The notes beneath the pieces were generated by a model. That model was given only the letters and a program-made list of their open reading frames with translations, searched no databases and was not told where the DNA came from. The position numbers were made by a program, and so were the translations under genes. A DNA stretch of 64,000 nucleotides from positions 310,001 through 374,000 of the forward strand of contig JANFAH010000050.1 in NCBI GenBank assembly GCA_024663395.1, written 5' to 3'. Every line of letters starts with the position of its first letter. Position 1 is the first letter of the stretch. Positions 1-11,324 of the stretch are shown here, piece by piece. Source of the stretch: Pisolithus tinctorius. Lineage: Eukaryota > Basidiomycota > Agaricomycetes > Boletales > Pisolithaceae.

Positions 1-1490
1 GTGTGGGATGAGAGTGGTGATCATGTCGGCATGGAAGGATAAGGATGGCGAAGTGATGGTTGGAGTGTGAGTGCTTTCCTGACAGGCTTCACCATATCTG
101 ACCGGTGTAGGAATGACTTCAATGACAAGCTGGGCGATGGAGAGCTCTATTCGGATTGGGAAGACCTTCATGGAAAGTGGTCAGCCTACGCAAAGAAGGC
201 CTTCGGGGCCAATGGTACGGACGATGGCAGCGGAGAGGATGAGGCCGGTCAAACCACAGTAAAAGCACGGAAAGGAAAAAAGCGGTCTCAATTCTCCCTG
301 TCCACCAATGACGATGGCACGCCCGTTCTTCCGAATCTCTTGGACTTACGGACACCGGAATTGAAGGACATCATGAGGGTATTCGTAACCGGCCATTATC
401 GTACGTGCCAATTTCCACGGGCGATGAGTTACTAACATCTAAACACAGGCTTGGCTTGTGGGAAGACGAATGCCAGTGTACCTTGGGCCGCAATAGCTGA
501 CAACCGGGCATCCTACATGTCTTCCAAGTATCTTCCTCCCAATATACCATTCAAAGAGCCCACCAGGCTGACACATCATGAACTGATCGAAACCTTGGAG
601 TTCTGGAAGGAGCGACAGCAGGAGCACCCAGAAGATGTCTTCCGGTTCCGAAGGTGGAGATCTCAGGATGGTTCTCTGGAGGAGCTGGTCTCCAAACACC
701 AACGCCGGTCAGACAAAGCCAAAGGGAAGAGACCCTGGACGGAAGGTGAGGTCATGATCAATTTGGATATACATAACTGATGGCGCATTAAGTAAATTCT
801 GATGATGGCTCCGACTACGGACATCACTCAGAGGAGGAACCAGCTCCTCCCACAAAACCTTCCACCAAACGGCAATGGATAGATGGTATGTCGGAGCTGG
901 TCAGATTTTTTACTGGTAACCCTAACATGACCTTGGAATTGTGTGCTGTAGATCATCCCACTGGAACATCCAATGCACAGGAGGACAACAGACGGCGGAA
1001 CCAGTCCACATCAGACCGGCGCAATACGGCTACTGCATACCCCAATCCAGCTGGTAAGTGGTATCCGGCAACAATGAATATTGCTGATAGAATTGTATCA
1101 GACAATCATGCCAATGATGGTGTCGATTCAACTGCAAGGAAGCCCAAGCCCAAGCCAAGAATCAGATCCAATGGTCGGTTTCCATGCACACTTGGTTAAT
1201 CCTCTCATTACAGCATTCTACAGCAGCCCAGAATGATAAGACGGTCATATCACCTAATGATGGTAGGTATACATCCATAACACAATTACACACGCTTATC
1301 TATGTCAGGAGTTGATCCGGTGGGTAGGAATTCGAATGCCAGGCCTAGAGGCCGTGCGATGGACAGGGACGATAGACTGTTGGATCAAGCAGAAGCAGAT
1401 GGTGTGGCTCGTCGCCCAGAGCGGAATCGTAGGCCCCCACGGCGGCCAGATGATAATTATCCTACTCCAACAATGAGGAGGCGAAGGTAG
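1..1490 (+). CDS. Basidiomycete-specific hypothetical protein, 3' part, multi-exon
   Basis: The 5' end lies outside the window. At least six short introns can be placed from GT...AG borders and frame continuity: about 67-110, 401-448 (with TTACTAAC branch site), 746-792, 886-951, 1054-1101, and one or two more before the last exon that ends at 1490. The product has a conserved block ending VFVTGHYR (the intron at 401 splits its Arg codon), then SVPW, SSKYLPPNIPF and a Leu/Trp-rich segment (EFWKERQQEHPEDVFRFRRW). The rest is a low-complexity, basic, Pro/Ser-rich tail ending TMRRRR. The same order of blocks occurs in the decayed gene at 31783-34266, so the two are paralogues. No enzymatic domain is recognised; I know this type only as a repeat-associated hypothetical family of Agaricomycetes. 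CpG content is normal and no in-frame stop is needed, so this copy may be functional. Exon borders after 1054 are less certain. Confidence 0.6.
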
Positions 1491-1690
1491 AATTGAGGCC
1501 GGTACCTAATGGTTTCCCGTAGAACTGGCGACAAACATATATAGTGCACAGTGCAAGAATTGCCGGTGAATTACTGGCCCCATAGCTACCATGTACCGTA
1601 ACCCACTGTCACAATCCAATTACGGCCAATTTGTGCACTTCTCCAATTCCATTCAACATAATGTTCATTGAAATGAGTTAAATATACAAA

Positions 1691-3085
1691 TTAAAGCTGG
1701 TCTGGTTTAAGACGGTAGCCTACAACTGCCGGCTCTTCCTCCACAAGAGTTGCTAACTGTTGCCGGAATCTGGTAAGCATGGCATGCCGCTCAACATGTG
1801 ATCGCCACTCCCTGGTTGCATCCACCAGGGTATTCGCATAATACCTATATGCGGTGATCAGATTGGCATCGTGTGCGGCATTGATGTCTGGCTGACGCGC
1901 CCCACTCCTAGCCACGATACCGGAGATCCGCCTTGACATTTGAACTGATAGACATGTTTAGCTATGGTTGTGTAGGAACTTCTGGACTTACGCTCGGTTT
2001 GTGGAGTATCAACTCCCGGCTGTATGGCGAACTCCTGGGAGACTGCAAAAAGCTCTGAATGCGACAACGGGATTGGAACCGGCGATGGGGATCTAGCCGG
2101 CAGTATCGATGTGGAGCTGAATGATGCAGGAGCGTCTGAAAGGTCCATAGGTTGATGAGGACCGGGGAAATTGCCGCCGGGCGATGTGAATGTTGTTGGG
2201 CTGGGAACCGGGATAGGATTGTGACGGGCTGGTGACACAGAGGCAGTCAAGGACCGAAATTGGGGCTCATGCAATAGGATGAGCGGTCGTGATGATTGGC
2301 CAGCTGCTTGAGTTGGGTAGATGTGAGCTGATGATCTTGTGGCAGCAGGCGACTGAAATTCCGGTTCTTGTAAAGGACTGACCGGTGGGGACTGAAATGG
2401 TGGGGGCGACCCCCAAGGCGGCTCGTGCAATGGAGTACCTGGGGAAACAGGCAGTGGTGATTTGTCCCATGCCGGCTCAAGTAATGGGGTGCTGTCAGAG
2501 AGGCGTGTTGATATGGAGTCCCAAGGAGGCTCGACCAATGGGCTGCTAGAGGAGGGAGACGGTGCAAATGACTCCCATGCTGGCTCTATCAAAGGTGATC
2601 TGGGCGAACCAGGGGACTGGAAGGAGGGTTCCAGTCTGGTTGTGCGTGTTGTTTGAGCTGGGGACAGCTCAAAAGGTGGCTCGCGTAACGGGGATGATGG
2701 CGTGTCCGGAAGGTCATCTTCAGTAAGCATTTCCTGATCCTCATCGAGAGATGTGAGCTGCTGCATATCATGGCGTGATGGAATTACTGCACACAGTCAT
2801 TAGAAGTAATGGTCCTTGGACTGGCTGACTTACGGAGTTTATCTGGACTGCCGGAACTGAATCGAACATTTCTGGGAGCCATATGAAAGTTCGAAACGTT
2901 GTAGGCGCCGTGGGGATTACACCGATGTTTGAGAATGATTTCGGTACCAGTGATAAGACTAGAACATGGCCGGCGCCGCCGGCAGGCACCTTGTTTACCC
3001 GCCGGAACCCAGTCACGACTGGTGGGTTTTGCCGTGCGGAGTCAATTGTCAGGCAGATGCGTGGATGTCGAAAAAAGCGTCTCAT
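1691..3085 (-). CDS. Proline-rich hypothetical protein with repeated L-x-E-P motifs, three exons
   Basis: Reading on the minus strand, exon 1 starts MRRFFRHPR at 3085. It ends near 2834 at a GTAAGT donor. Exon 2 (from about 2763) carries QLTSLDEDQEM and runs to a GTAAGT donor near 1992. Exon 3 contains MSRRISGIVARSG and ends at 1691 with GYRLKPDQL. The middle exon has about eight spaced copies of a motif like SPLxEPxWxS (SPLREPPFE, SPLIEPAWE, SPLVEPPWD, TPLLEPAWD, TPLHEPPWG, SPLQEPEFQ), each 15-25 residues apart. This looks like a disordered peptide-repeat scaffold. The C-terminal 80 residues are charged and probably helical. The gene is convergent with its left neighbour and divergent from the gene at 3403. 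No known domain was recognised and the function is unknown. All exons join in frame and CpG is not depleted, so it may be expressed. Confidence 0.55.
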
Positions 3086-3402
3086 TTTGGGGCTGGAGTG
3101 ACCTTATAAACAAGGTGATTGTATTACACAATATTTTTTCACGAGTCATCATGCAGGATGTGCAAGTGCATACATAATGTAAATGGGCACTTAGTGGAAT
3201 GACTGTCAACTGCCATACAATACTCCCAGCAAAATATGTTCAATGGTTAAACCAGTACATTGAATATTGTAAATCACAGCATCACCGGAGTGAGCATTTG
3301 TATTGTGCTTATGTAAGCCTGTTGAATGGTGTATGCTAGCCGGTGAATTCACCACACCGCTCAAGCACCCACCACCTGCACACCCAGGGTTAAACAGCAC
3401 TA
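3086..3402. promoter_or_regulatory. Divergent intergenic region, likely bidirectional promoter
   Basis: This gap of about 317 bp separates the minus-strand gene starting at 3085 from the plus-strand gene starting at 3403. A TATA-like CCTTATAAACAAGG lies near 3109, close to the minus-strand start codon. The call rests on position and this motif only. Confidence 0.3.
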
Positions 3403-5484
3403 TGTCTACCGCCAACACCAGCACCTTCATCCCGGCACAATCGACTGACAACATCCAGCCAGTCATCACCGCTGAAAATGCCAAGCAGATGGTCGAGGAG
3501 GCTGCCAGGGTTACAATGCAGGAACTAAAAGGGCTTCGCGGCCGGGATGGTACGCACTGGCGCAAAGCGGCTCAGCTTGTGTGGGCCCAGCTGGTAAGTG
3601 AAATTGCAGCCATGATATCCGTTCCTGACATCTATGTAGGGAATGGTCCACACGGTTGTTCAACATCTACCCCCGGCATTCGAGATTCCTCCGCATCTTA
3701 TTGCTATCGATATGCACATGGTTGACCCGGCAATAATCGTAGCAACGCAGACGTGGCCCCCTTTCAACCAGATGATGACGGCACGAGAGGCCGATGTGAA
3801 GGATCATCCATGGTATCGCCTTCGTCACCAGCCTAAGTCTCACCCATATTACAAGGTGATGGAGGAGCTTACCGGGCCTTCATCGAGGGCCAAGCACCAG
3901 GCACAGCCGGTGGATAAGGGGAAGGGGAAAGAGTTGGGTACGGATGAGGCTCAAGGGACTCAGCTTCCAGGTGAGCACTGATTCTGACGATGGCAATTGG
4001 GTAGACCACTGACACGGGATCCGAACATGCACCCACAGACATTACGGCTAAGACCACTGGAGTTGCGATGCAGAAGCCGGGAAATGAAGAGGATCAGAAC
4101 CGGGAGAAGGCACGGGGCCGTAGCCAGTCAAGACGTGGCCGGCCAGCGGCCAAGCCTGTCGATGCCAGTGATCAGACCAGTAGAGGCCGGAGCCGGTCAA
4201 GGAGACCAACGAAGAAGGCGAAACCAGTCGACGAGGATGTGCAGGACCGGCGAGACATCAACAACCCTCCCAAGTCTTGGGAGGTAGTGCCAGAAGCTGA
4301 GCGGTGTGTGAGATGCCGGGACAGGAGTTGGCCCTGTACGGTGCTAGCTGGCAGGGCATGCTGGCAATGCCACTGTACGAAATACTCATGCAGCTTGTTC
4401 AAGGGGAGGGGAGACAAGTCCGAGATGCAGTGAAAAGCCTCCCGATCAAGGCCTCGCCGGCAACGATCCCCAGAAGACACCGCCGGCCTTCCCACCACTT
4501 CAACGCTTGCTGCGCCAGCTCCATCGACCGGTCGACGAGCCAAACGTCAAAGGGCACCAAGCCGAAATCAATCCGCCGGTCCATCCAAAATAACAAGCCG
4601 TCATTCGTCTCCTGGCCCATGGACTGGCCGCCCCAGTAAGTTGTTCACAGTCCTATATTTTTGGCTAATCGGTTGAACTAATATTTCTATTGAGTAGTGG
4701 AAATTATTACTCCGTCATGGCTATCCCAGTCACGGTCTCGTGCAAGAAGCACTGCAACAGACCCACCCATCACTCCAGCGCCGACTACTACAACCGGTGC
4801 CGATGATCTGTGCCATTGTGACGAATATCGGGAAGAGGTTACCATCCTAAAGCGGGAGAATGCTGACATGAGGCGGGAGATAGAAGTAACCCGTACTGAG
4901 CTTGCTGCTCTCCATCGGGTGGTAGATGCCATCCGTAATCACCTATTCCCGGCCCCAGACGTGCTTAACCATCCTCTGGTCCCATTTCACGCTACCTCCA
5001 ACCCTACACCGGTACCTCACATGCCGGTCATGGTCGAACTTGGCACTGCCACCGGTGTTGTAGAGGTTCAATCATCCTGAAGCGGCTCAAGACAGGAGTC
5101 CACTGAACCCCCCCCGGCTTCATTCGAGGGAGGTGCTGGCTTGGAAGTACCTCCTTCGAATGTCGAACCTGTGCATGGACCTGCTGGAGGTCCGGCAATC
5201 TCTATTACTCTGCCACCACCAGCAGTTGGATCAGCGCCCGAACAGGAAGGTAGGATGGAGGTCGACTAACATTAATGTACATGTCATTTCACAATCCATT
5301 CGTGTTTTTTTGTCTTTGTACTTGTACTTTGTTAGCTGGAGCAATATATTCTATATTGTCAAAATGCGATCTCCAGGAAGAAGTAGCTACCGCTGCTGGT
5401 AGTTGTTACTGTATGCTTCAGATACTGGAAAACCAATCTGGTACGGTGATGTCTGTACCAAGGCCGTGGTGTGACAAGTGCTAA
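3403..5484 (+). pseudogene. Cysteine-cluster and coiled-coil protein with two in-frame TGA codons
   Basis: Translation can start at MSTANTSTF (3403). Introns are placed at about 3593-3645 (GTAAGT...TATGTAG), 3971-4039, 4637-4697 and 5248-5334 from frame continuity. After a helical N-terminus comes a basic Arg/Ser-rich stretch. Then a cysteine cluster CVRCRDRSWPC...CWQCHCTKYSC (4306-4410) is spaced like a degenerate fungal zinc finger. A long coiled coil follows (EEVTILKRENADMRREIEV, about 4833-4950), then a Pro/Gly-rich tail ending WCDKC at 5484. The reading frame carries on past TGA codons at 4431-4433 and 5078-5080, both where the context is Arg-rich (followed by KASRSRPRRQRS and SGSRQES). 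Each would be explained by a CGA-to-TGA change. Either the gene is dead, or one TGA lies in an intron I have not placed. DNA or protein binding is possible but not shown. Confidence 0.5.
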
Positions 5485-5815
5485 GGGCCAATGGAGTCAT
5501 GGTTCACCTAGATGATTGAATGATGACTGGCTGGCATAACTCAATTGCTTTTGCTGTATAGCATGATGGTGGCTTTCATGGTATTGTTCTGGCTTCCTGG
5601 AGGCCGTAAGGCATTGAATTCACAGTTTAAATGTACTGGGTAGTTGGCTAGTCTTCTGGACATTACCAGAGCCACCATTGTGGTAATACATGCATCTCTG
5701 GCATGGTACTGGTACCAGTACATACATACACTGTGGACCTGCTCCCGGGAGGTCAGGCAGGTCAGGCATGGCATGGTATGATTTCTGGGCGGGCCTCCAT
5801 GCCATTGGTGCCGGG
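5485..5815. other. No gene seen
   Basis: This is spacer between the cysteine-cluster gene and the minisatellite. Short open frames have no recognisable content. The sequence becomes GGC/CATGG-rich toward the array. Confidence 0.5.
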
Positions 5816-7045
5816 ACAGCTTGACTGATGGCCTCATGGCATTGGTGGATGTGCCGGAACTCCTTACAATGGTGCTGTGACAGCCTGCATGATGGCCTCA
5901 TGGAATTGGGGATGTGCCGGAACATATGGCATAGGTGCCGGCACGGCTTCCACGGTGTTGGTGTTGTGCCGGAACACATTACGATGGTGCCGGGATGGCT
6001 TGCATGATGGAGTCATGGAATTGGGGATATGCCGGAATACATGGAACCGGTGCCGGGCCGGCTTCCATGGCATTGGTGCTGTGCCAGAACACATTACAAT
6101 GGCATGGGTTCCGGGACGGCTTCCACGGCATTGGTGTTGTGCCGGAACACATTACATTACAATGGTGCCGGAATGGCCTGCATGATGGCCCCATGGCATT
6201 GGGGATGTGCCGGCACTAATTGCAAAGGTTCCGGGATGGCGTGCATGATGGACCTATCACATTGGGGATATGCCGGAATACATAGAGCTGGTGCCGGGAC
6301 GCCCTCCATGGCATTGGGGATGTGCCGGAACTCATTACAAAGGTGCCGGGATGGTTTGCATGATGGACCTATGGCATTGGGGATATGCCGGAATACATGG
6401 AACTGGTGCCGGTACACATTACAATGGCGCCAGAATGGCCTGCACGATAGGCCTCATGGTATTTGGGATGGCCGGAACATACGGCATTGGTTCCGGCACG
6501 GCTTCCATGGCATTGGTGTTGTGCTGGAACACATTCCAATGGTGCCGGGATGGCCTGCATGATGGCCCCATGGCATTGGGGATGTGCTGGAACACATGGA
6601 CCTGGTGCCGGTGCCGGCTTACAATACATCGGTGCCGGGACAGCTTCCATGATGGCCCCAAGGCAGTGGCGATGTGCCGGAGCACGTGGCATTGTGCCGG
6701 TTCACATTCAATCAGTGCCGGCATGGACGGCTTCCATGGCATTAGTCCTGGGTTTGTGTTGGCCTGGATCACATTGCTTTGGTGCTGGGATGCGTTGGAT
6801 GGCATTGGTATTGGGTCTGCCCACGTGGAATCGATCCCAGGACAGCCAGCATGGCATTGGTGTTGTGCCGGCCTGCATGGCATTGGTATTGGGCCTATTC
6901 CTATTGCATTGGTGTTGGCCCGGCTCGCATGGCATTCGTCCCAGGATGGCCTGCATGGCATTTGTGGTGGGCCGGCCCACGTGGCAGTGTTGCCGGGACG
7001 GCTAGCATGGCATTGGTGTTGGGCCGGCTTGCATGACAGTGCTGC
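5816..7045. repeat. CCGG-rich degenerate minisatellite, about 1.2 kb
   Basis: The block is built from two alternating sub-units of about 55-65 bp: one around GTGCCGGGATGGCCTGCATG, the other around CATTGGGGATGTGCCGGAAC. They are strung together about 20 times with irregular spacing. The right third (about 6720-7045) drifts to a TGGCCxGCATGGCATTGGT form. Long open frames on both strands (for example 6270-7067 plus, 6419-7096 minus) translate to repetitive Cys/Trp/His/Met strings. They are by-products of the repeat, not genes. CpG survives here, mostly inside CCGG, unlike the DNA to the right. Confidence 0.8.
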
Positions 7046-7640
7046 CAGGGGTGAACTCAGGCGCTGAGCCCATCCATACCTTCTGGGGACACCCAACTCT
7101 GGGCTTACCTGGGACTACTCATATTGCAGTGGCTACACCCTAGTCCCACAGCTGGCTTGTACCCCATGATGACAATTCTAACCTCTGCGCGGCCATTCTC
7201 TATAGTGACTCCTACTTATGGGATCAGCTGTATGCTACGGTGACACTCATTTATTGGCCCCCCCCCATAGTCCATGATGACACTTACTCCCCAGCCTGCT
7301 TGTAACTGACAATGACAATTCAAACCACAGCTGCACCATTCCTCATGACAACATTTCCTCTCAGGCTCAGCTGTACTACATGGTGACACTCATCAGTTGG
7401 GCTCTCCCATACTACAAGGTGACAATAGGTTCATGGCTCTCATGTAACCCACGTGCACAAGCCATACATGGGCTCAACTTCCGCTGGCCCGTCACCAACG
7501 GCCGATTGTCAGCCTCCGCTGACCGTCTCATACGGCCTAACCAGGTGCATGGGCTCATGGAAGCTGACCAGTGTTTAAGGAGGGGTTGATCCTGCTCGAG
7601 GGATGGACATGCTGGCTGGAGCTTTGGACAATGGGATACG
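7046..7640. other. Non-coding, degenerate GATGACACTCAT-type repeats
   Basis: Between 7140 and 7440 a loose unit recurs with CAGCTGTATGCTACGGTGAC, CCATGATGACACTTACTCC and CTACATGGTGACACTCAT, roughly every 80-110 bp. No coding region is seen. 7440-7600 is a CpG-containing stretch with no recognised feature. Confidence 0.4.
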
Positions 7641-7858
7641 AAGGGAGGGGGGTCATTGTTCAAGCTAATAGAATTTGCCCTGTTAAAAGTAGGGGGGGGA
7701 GGAGATATGACAGGAGATGATTCAGAAAAATTAAAGGATGGTGGGGGGGCGAGCAAAAACTGCTCAGAATTAGCAGGGAGGGATGACAGCAACCACTGTT
7801 CAGAAAAATGGGGGAGACATGATGGGTTGGCTGATGGAACAACAGGTGGCAGCAGCTC

Positions 7859-8960
7859 TCACTCAGAGAAGAGTGGGGAGGGGGATGGTATGGGATATGA
7901 TGGTGTCTCAACATGTGACAAGGTGGGGTTACCATCAACATGCATCAGTTCAGAATCATCTGCACAGAAGTTGTCCTCTATTTCACCCTCTTCCAGCTGA
8001 GGTGAATTTGGTGGGCCTGCAGCAGGATTGATGGAATCTATGGATGGTGGGTTTGGCCACAGCTTGAAGAGTTCAACCATGCACCTAGTGAAATCCTGCC
8101 CACTATCAGCAGCACTCCAGGTGCTGTTGTAGGCAGGATTTGTGTGCCACCACCCATGCAACTCACCCCACCAAGGAAACTCCCTCTCAATCATTGCTGA
8201 TAACAATCAGTAAACTAATGTCTTTAGGAATGAAATAGTCACATACTGATTATATTTTTTGTGCTGTTGCTGCTTGCAAGATCCTTGTAGGTGCACCTGG
8301 CACCCATCTGCCCAAGTAGCACATTCTGCTTTTGGTACTTCATTTTTAAACTGTAATAGTTGAGCAGTGAATTTTTGTTTAAAAGATATGCACATACATG
8401 TCAAGCTGACTACAGATTGGAGCAGCAAAAACAGCTGGATTGTCTTGAGCAAGGACTCGGAATTTGGGGGACTTGTCAACTGAGAAGATTGCTTTCATGA
8501 TCTCGATGTATATCACATTCTTCCCATGTTGTAATTGTTGCTTGATCCTACCTTCCTCTCAAGCATCTTGTGTGGAGTCAGAAAATAACTTCTTCTGCTC
8601 TGCTTTGTGAGTCCTACACCACTCAATAAGATGATTGGTCCATGCAGCATAAGTTTTCTCCCATATAACATGAGGGACCACTGCTTTTGTTGCTGATCTG
8701 GTAGGTTGTGATGCCAGGGGAGGAGCAGACAGCTCAGACTCCATGGCAGCTATGGACAATGTATTAGACAACAGTAGTCAGAGTTTGAATACTGATATTC
8801 TCAGCCAAAAACTCACCACAAACACCTGAGGAATTAGCCAAACCTCTAGCAACTTTGAGCAGCCCTAATGAGAGGGCTTGCTCAAGTGTGAAAGAGTTGT
8901 CAACAGCCACATTGCATAGCTGTTTCCCAGATGTGACATGCCTTCTATGGTGTAAAATAT
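7859..8960 (-). pseudogene. Relic of a repeat-associated hypothetical gene
   Basis: On the minus strand, coding-like blocks follow in order. First LEQALSLGLLKVARGLANSS (about 8880-8820), then MESELSAPPLASQ...HVIWEKTYAAWTNHLIEW...KKLFSDSTQDA (8744-8560). The frame continues beyond a TGA as EEGRIKQQLQHGKN...KAIFSVDKSPKFRVLAQDNP. Further on come EREFPWWGELHGWW (near 8190) and an acidic tail LEEGEIEDNFCADDSELMHV (near 8000-7930). The Trp/Phe-rich blocks match, from memory, a common Agaricomycete protein family without assigned domain found near DNA transposons. The TGA after STQDA sits where Arg would fit. The region is CpG-depleted and I regard the copy as dead. Confidence 0.5.
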
Positions 8961-9370
8961 GCACATTTATTTCTCATGGCTGCACTGCCACACCACTGTG
9001 CCATTACCTTTTGCAGCTGCACCACCACACCACCACACCATTCAACTGTGTCATTACCTTTTGCAGCTGCACTGCCACACCACCATGCTCATTCAACTGC
9101 ATTTTTATGTGTTGCAGCCACACAGGTGTGATAGGGGTAAAATAAAATAAAAAGAAGACAACTTTTTGATGTTTCTATCTGGCTACTGTGTCTTCTTCAA
9201 GGTGCCATGTGTGCCTACAACATATTCAAAACTCATAAGCTGTGGTGGGGTACTTCAGGTACAGTGACACAATCTCAGCTGGAAAATTATTTCCTAGGCT
9301 TTCTGGTGCTAAGATTGTAATTGTACATGGTATAGTAGTTCCACTGAGTATATTGGCACATAATTAGACA
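8937..9370. repeat. Dispersed repeat: trinucleotide-like array (A) followed by segment B
   Basis: Part A (8937-9130) has repeated CAGCTGCACTGCCACACCAC units. It is the reverse complement of 14340-14605, including the flanks GGTGTAAAATATGCACATTT and GTGCAGATTTTACACC. Part B (9207-9370), starting GCCATGTGTGCCTACAACAT, is repeated in direct orientation at 14150-14320 and more weakly at about 19470-19650. The unit is non-coding and probably a decayed non-autonomous element. Confidence 0.6.
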
Positions 9371-11322
9371 TGCTATCAAGTATCAAAGGGTCCCACAATA
9401 GCTGGAAAGGATGTCAGGCTTAAACAAAAAAAGTGTCTGCATTTCTGATACACCTGACATGGGCACTCAAAAAAGGCACCCCCTTGGAGGGGGCCTCTGT
9501 ACCTATAACATACCAATACCTCATTACATCAGGTGGACTCCTTGAGGTGTTATGCCATAATCTCCTCCTTCTGGTATTTAGGAGTTTTGTCAAGTTCCAG
9601 GGTATGTATTGCCAATGTAACTATCTAGAAAGGTCTGGAATACTCAGAAGAAGCCCCTACAACATCCCCAAGTCCATACCTGCAGGGGGGAATACTGGGA
9701 AAGTGAAATAGTCACTCAGGAAGCATGTGAAAAAGCACAAAAAATTGTGCAGATTCTCAATTGAACATATCAAAAACATGTAATAGTACACTGCACCACT
9801 CAGTGGAAGGTAGACTTGAGATTTTCACATCAGGTGTCAAGTCCAGGGTGGCTGGGTTCAAGACTGGACCAGAGACTGGTGAGAGTGCAAGGCCAAGGAG
9901 TTGGGAACAGAGGGGGGGGCAGCAGTTGGATGGTGGACTGATTGGACTTAGTGACTAGAGACACAGTGCTATTCCCTTGCAAGGGTCACAGTCTGAGTCC
10001 AAGGCTGAGATGAGAGTTCAGAAAAGACTTATTTGATTTCAGACTGAAGAAGTACAGGCCAAGTATCTATGAGCTTATATACTAGAGGTAGTTATAGTTC
10101 AGAAACTGGTAATGCTGGTCTCACAAAGATTGATAATATGATTGGTAAGAACAGTATTAGTAAGGCATGACAAAGGTGACCAGAGACTGGGACAGAGATG
10201 GGGGTGGACCAGGGATGAGGCTGGGTTGGGCTCAACCAAAATGACACTTCATAGTAGCACTGCTTTGCAGTGCCACCTGCTGTGAGGAATCTGCATTCCC
10301 TAGATGTGTAAGCCCCTATCATCAACCATTCTGTGGCTATCATTACATCTCCATACCACTTGCACCCACCACCATTCACATGCTACCTTCCCACCTTCTT
10401 CACTACCTTCCCACACCCTTGCTCCCTCCCATGCACTGCTATACCTGCAGCCACTTTGTTCTGGTCACTTCCTTTCCTTTAGACTCTTTTCTTTTACCAT
10501 GATCTCTGTTTTTTTACTGCTAGTAGTATACCTTCAGCCCCTGTTGTGGCCTGTCCTGTGTGTGCATGCTGTCATGCACCTTTCTTTTACTTGTGCCTTG
10601 TCTTACTTAGGTTCCAGGTTTGCCTGGACTATAAAGCCCTGTACTTAAGTACAGAATGATACCTTTTGGCACTCAGAAGGTCACTACAAGTTTCCTTCTC
10701 ACTTTTTCTATGCTGCCTGCCTTGCAAACCACTGTGCACAAACTACATATACCACTTGCATTGCCAGTACTACACTGCAGAACACACTGCAAATGCCACA
10801 AAACACTACCACTACAAAGTGCTGAGTCCTGCCTTCTAGTTTCAACAGTCCAGAATCCCTTGAGACAAGCAATTCATTCCCTTCATTTTATTGTTGTTAT
10901 CTAAACCAACTAGCTCATGTTATACAGCTACTTGGATTTTCCTTACACCTCACTAGACCAACTGGGGGTAGAGGTTTGGCAAGGCTGAGGCCAGACTGGG
11001 TGAGTGTGAGGTTGAGTCTGGCCAGGGTTGAGACATGGCTATGACATCAGGTATGACTTCATACTATATAGCAACATACTTTAACTACTTGAGTCACCAT
11101 TCCCTGTCCTCCTGATGCATCAATTATGATAATTGCAGCATAACTGTGATGCAAGACTGCCTAACTCCCTCCTACCAGTAGTGTTGCATCAATGTACCAG
11201 TAATGCAGATCTGAGATCTCCCCCCCTTAGGAGTTTCTTCTCCACAAATCCCCACAGTTTATTTTCATTGCTCCTCTGCATTTTATGTAATTACATAAGC
11301 ATAAAAACACTGTAGGGAGTTG
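9371..11322. other. CpG-depleted non-coding DNA
   Basis: No gene was recognised. 9830-10100 and 10400-10660 resemble decayed LTR-type sequence (purine tract GAACAGAGGGGGGGG near 9906; GGACTATAAAGCCCTGTACT near 10628), but no partner LTR or target duplication was found. CpG dinucleotides are almost absent. Confidence 0.35.
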
Positions 11323-11324
11323 TA

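Noticed and set aside
6029..7096. Open frames of 177-265 residues on both strands
   Set aside because: They translate the CCGG minisatellite into repetitive Cys/Trp/Met strings; several frames overlap fully on both strands.
7412..7941. Minus-strand frames rich in Pro/Ser/His
   Set aside because: Composition follows the C/T skew of the strand; no conserved blocks, unlike the relic just to the right.
9830..10660. Pair of LTR-like segments as a retrotransposon
   Set aside because: No matching second LTR, target duplication or coding motif was found.
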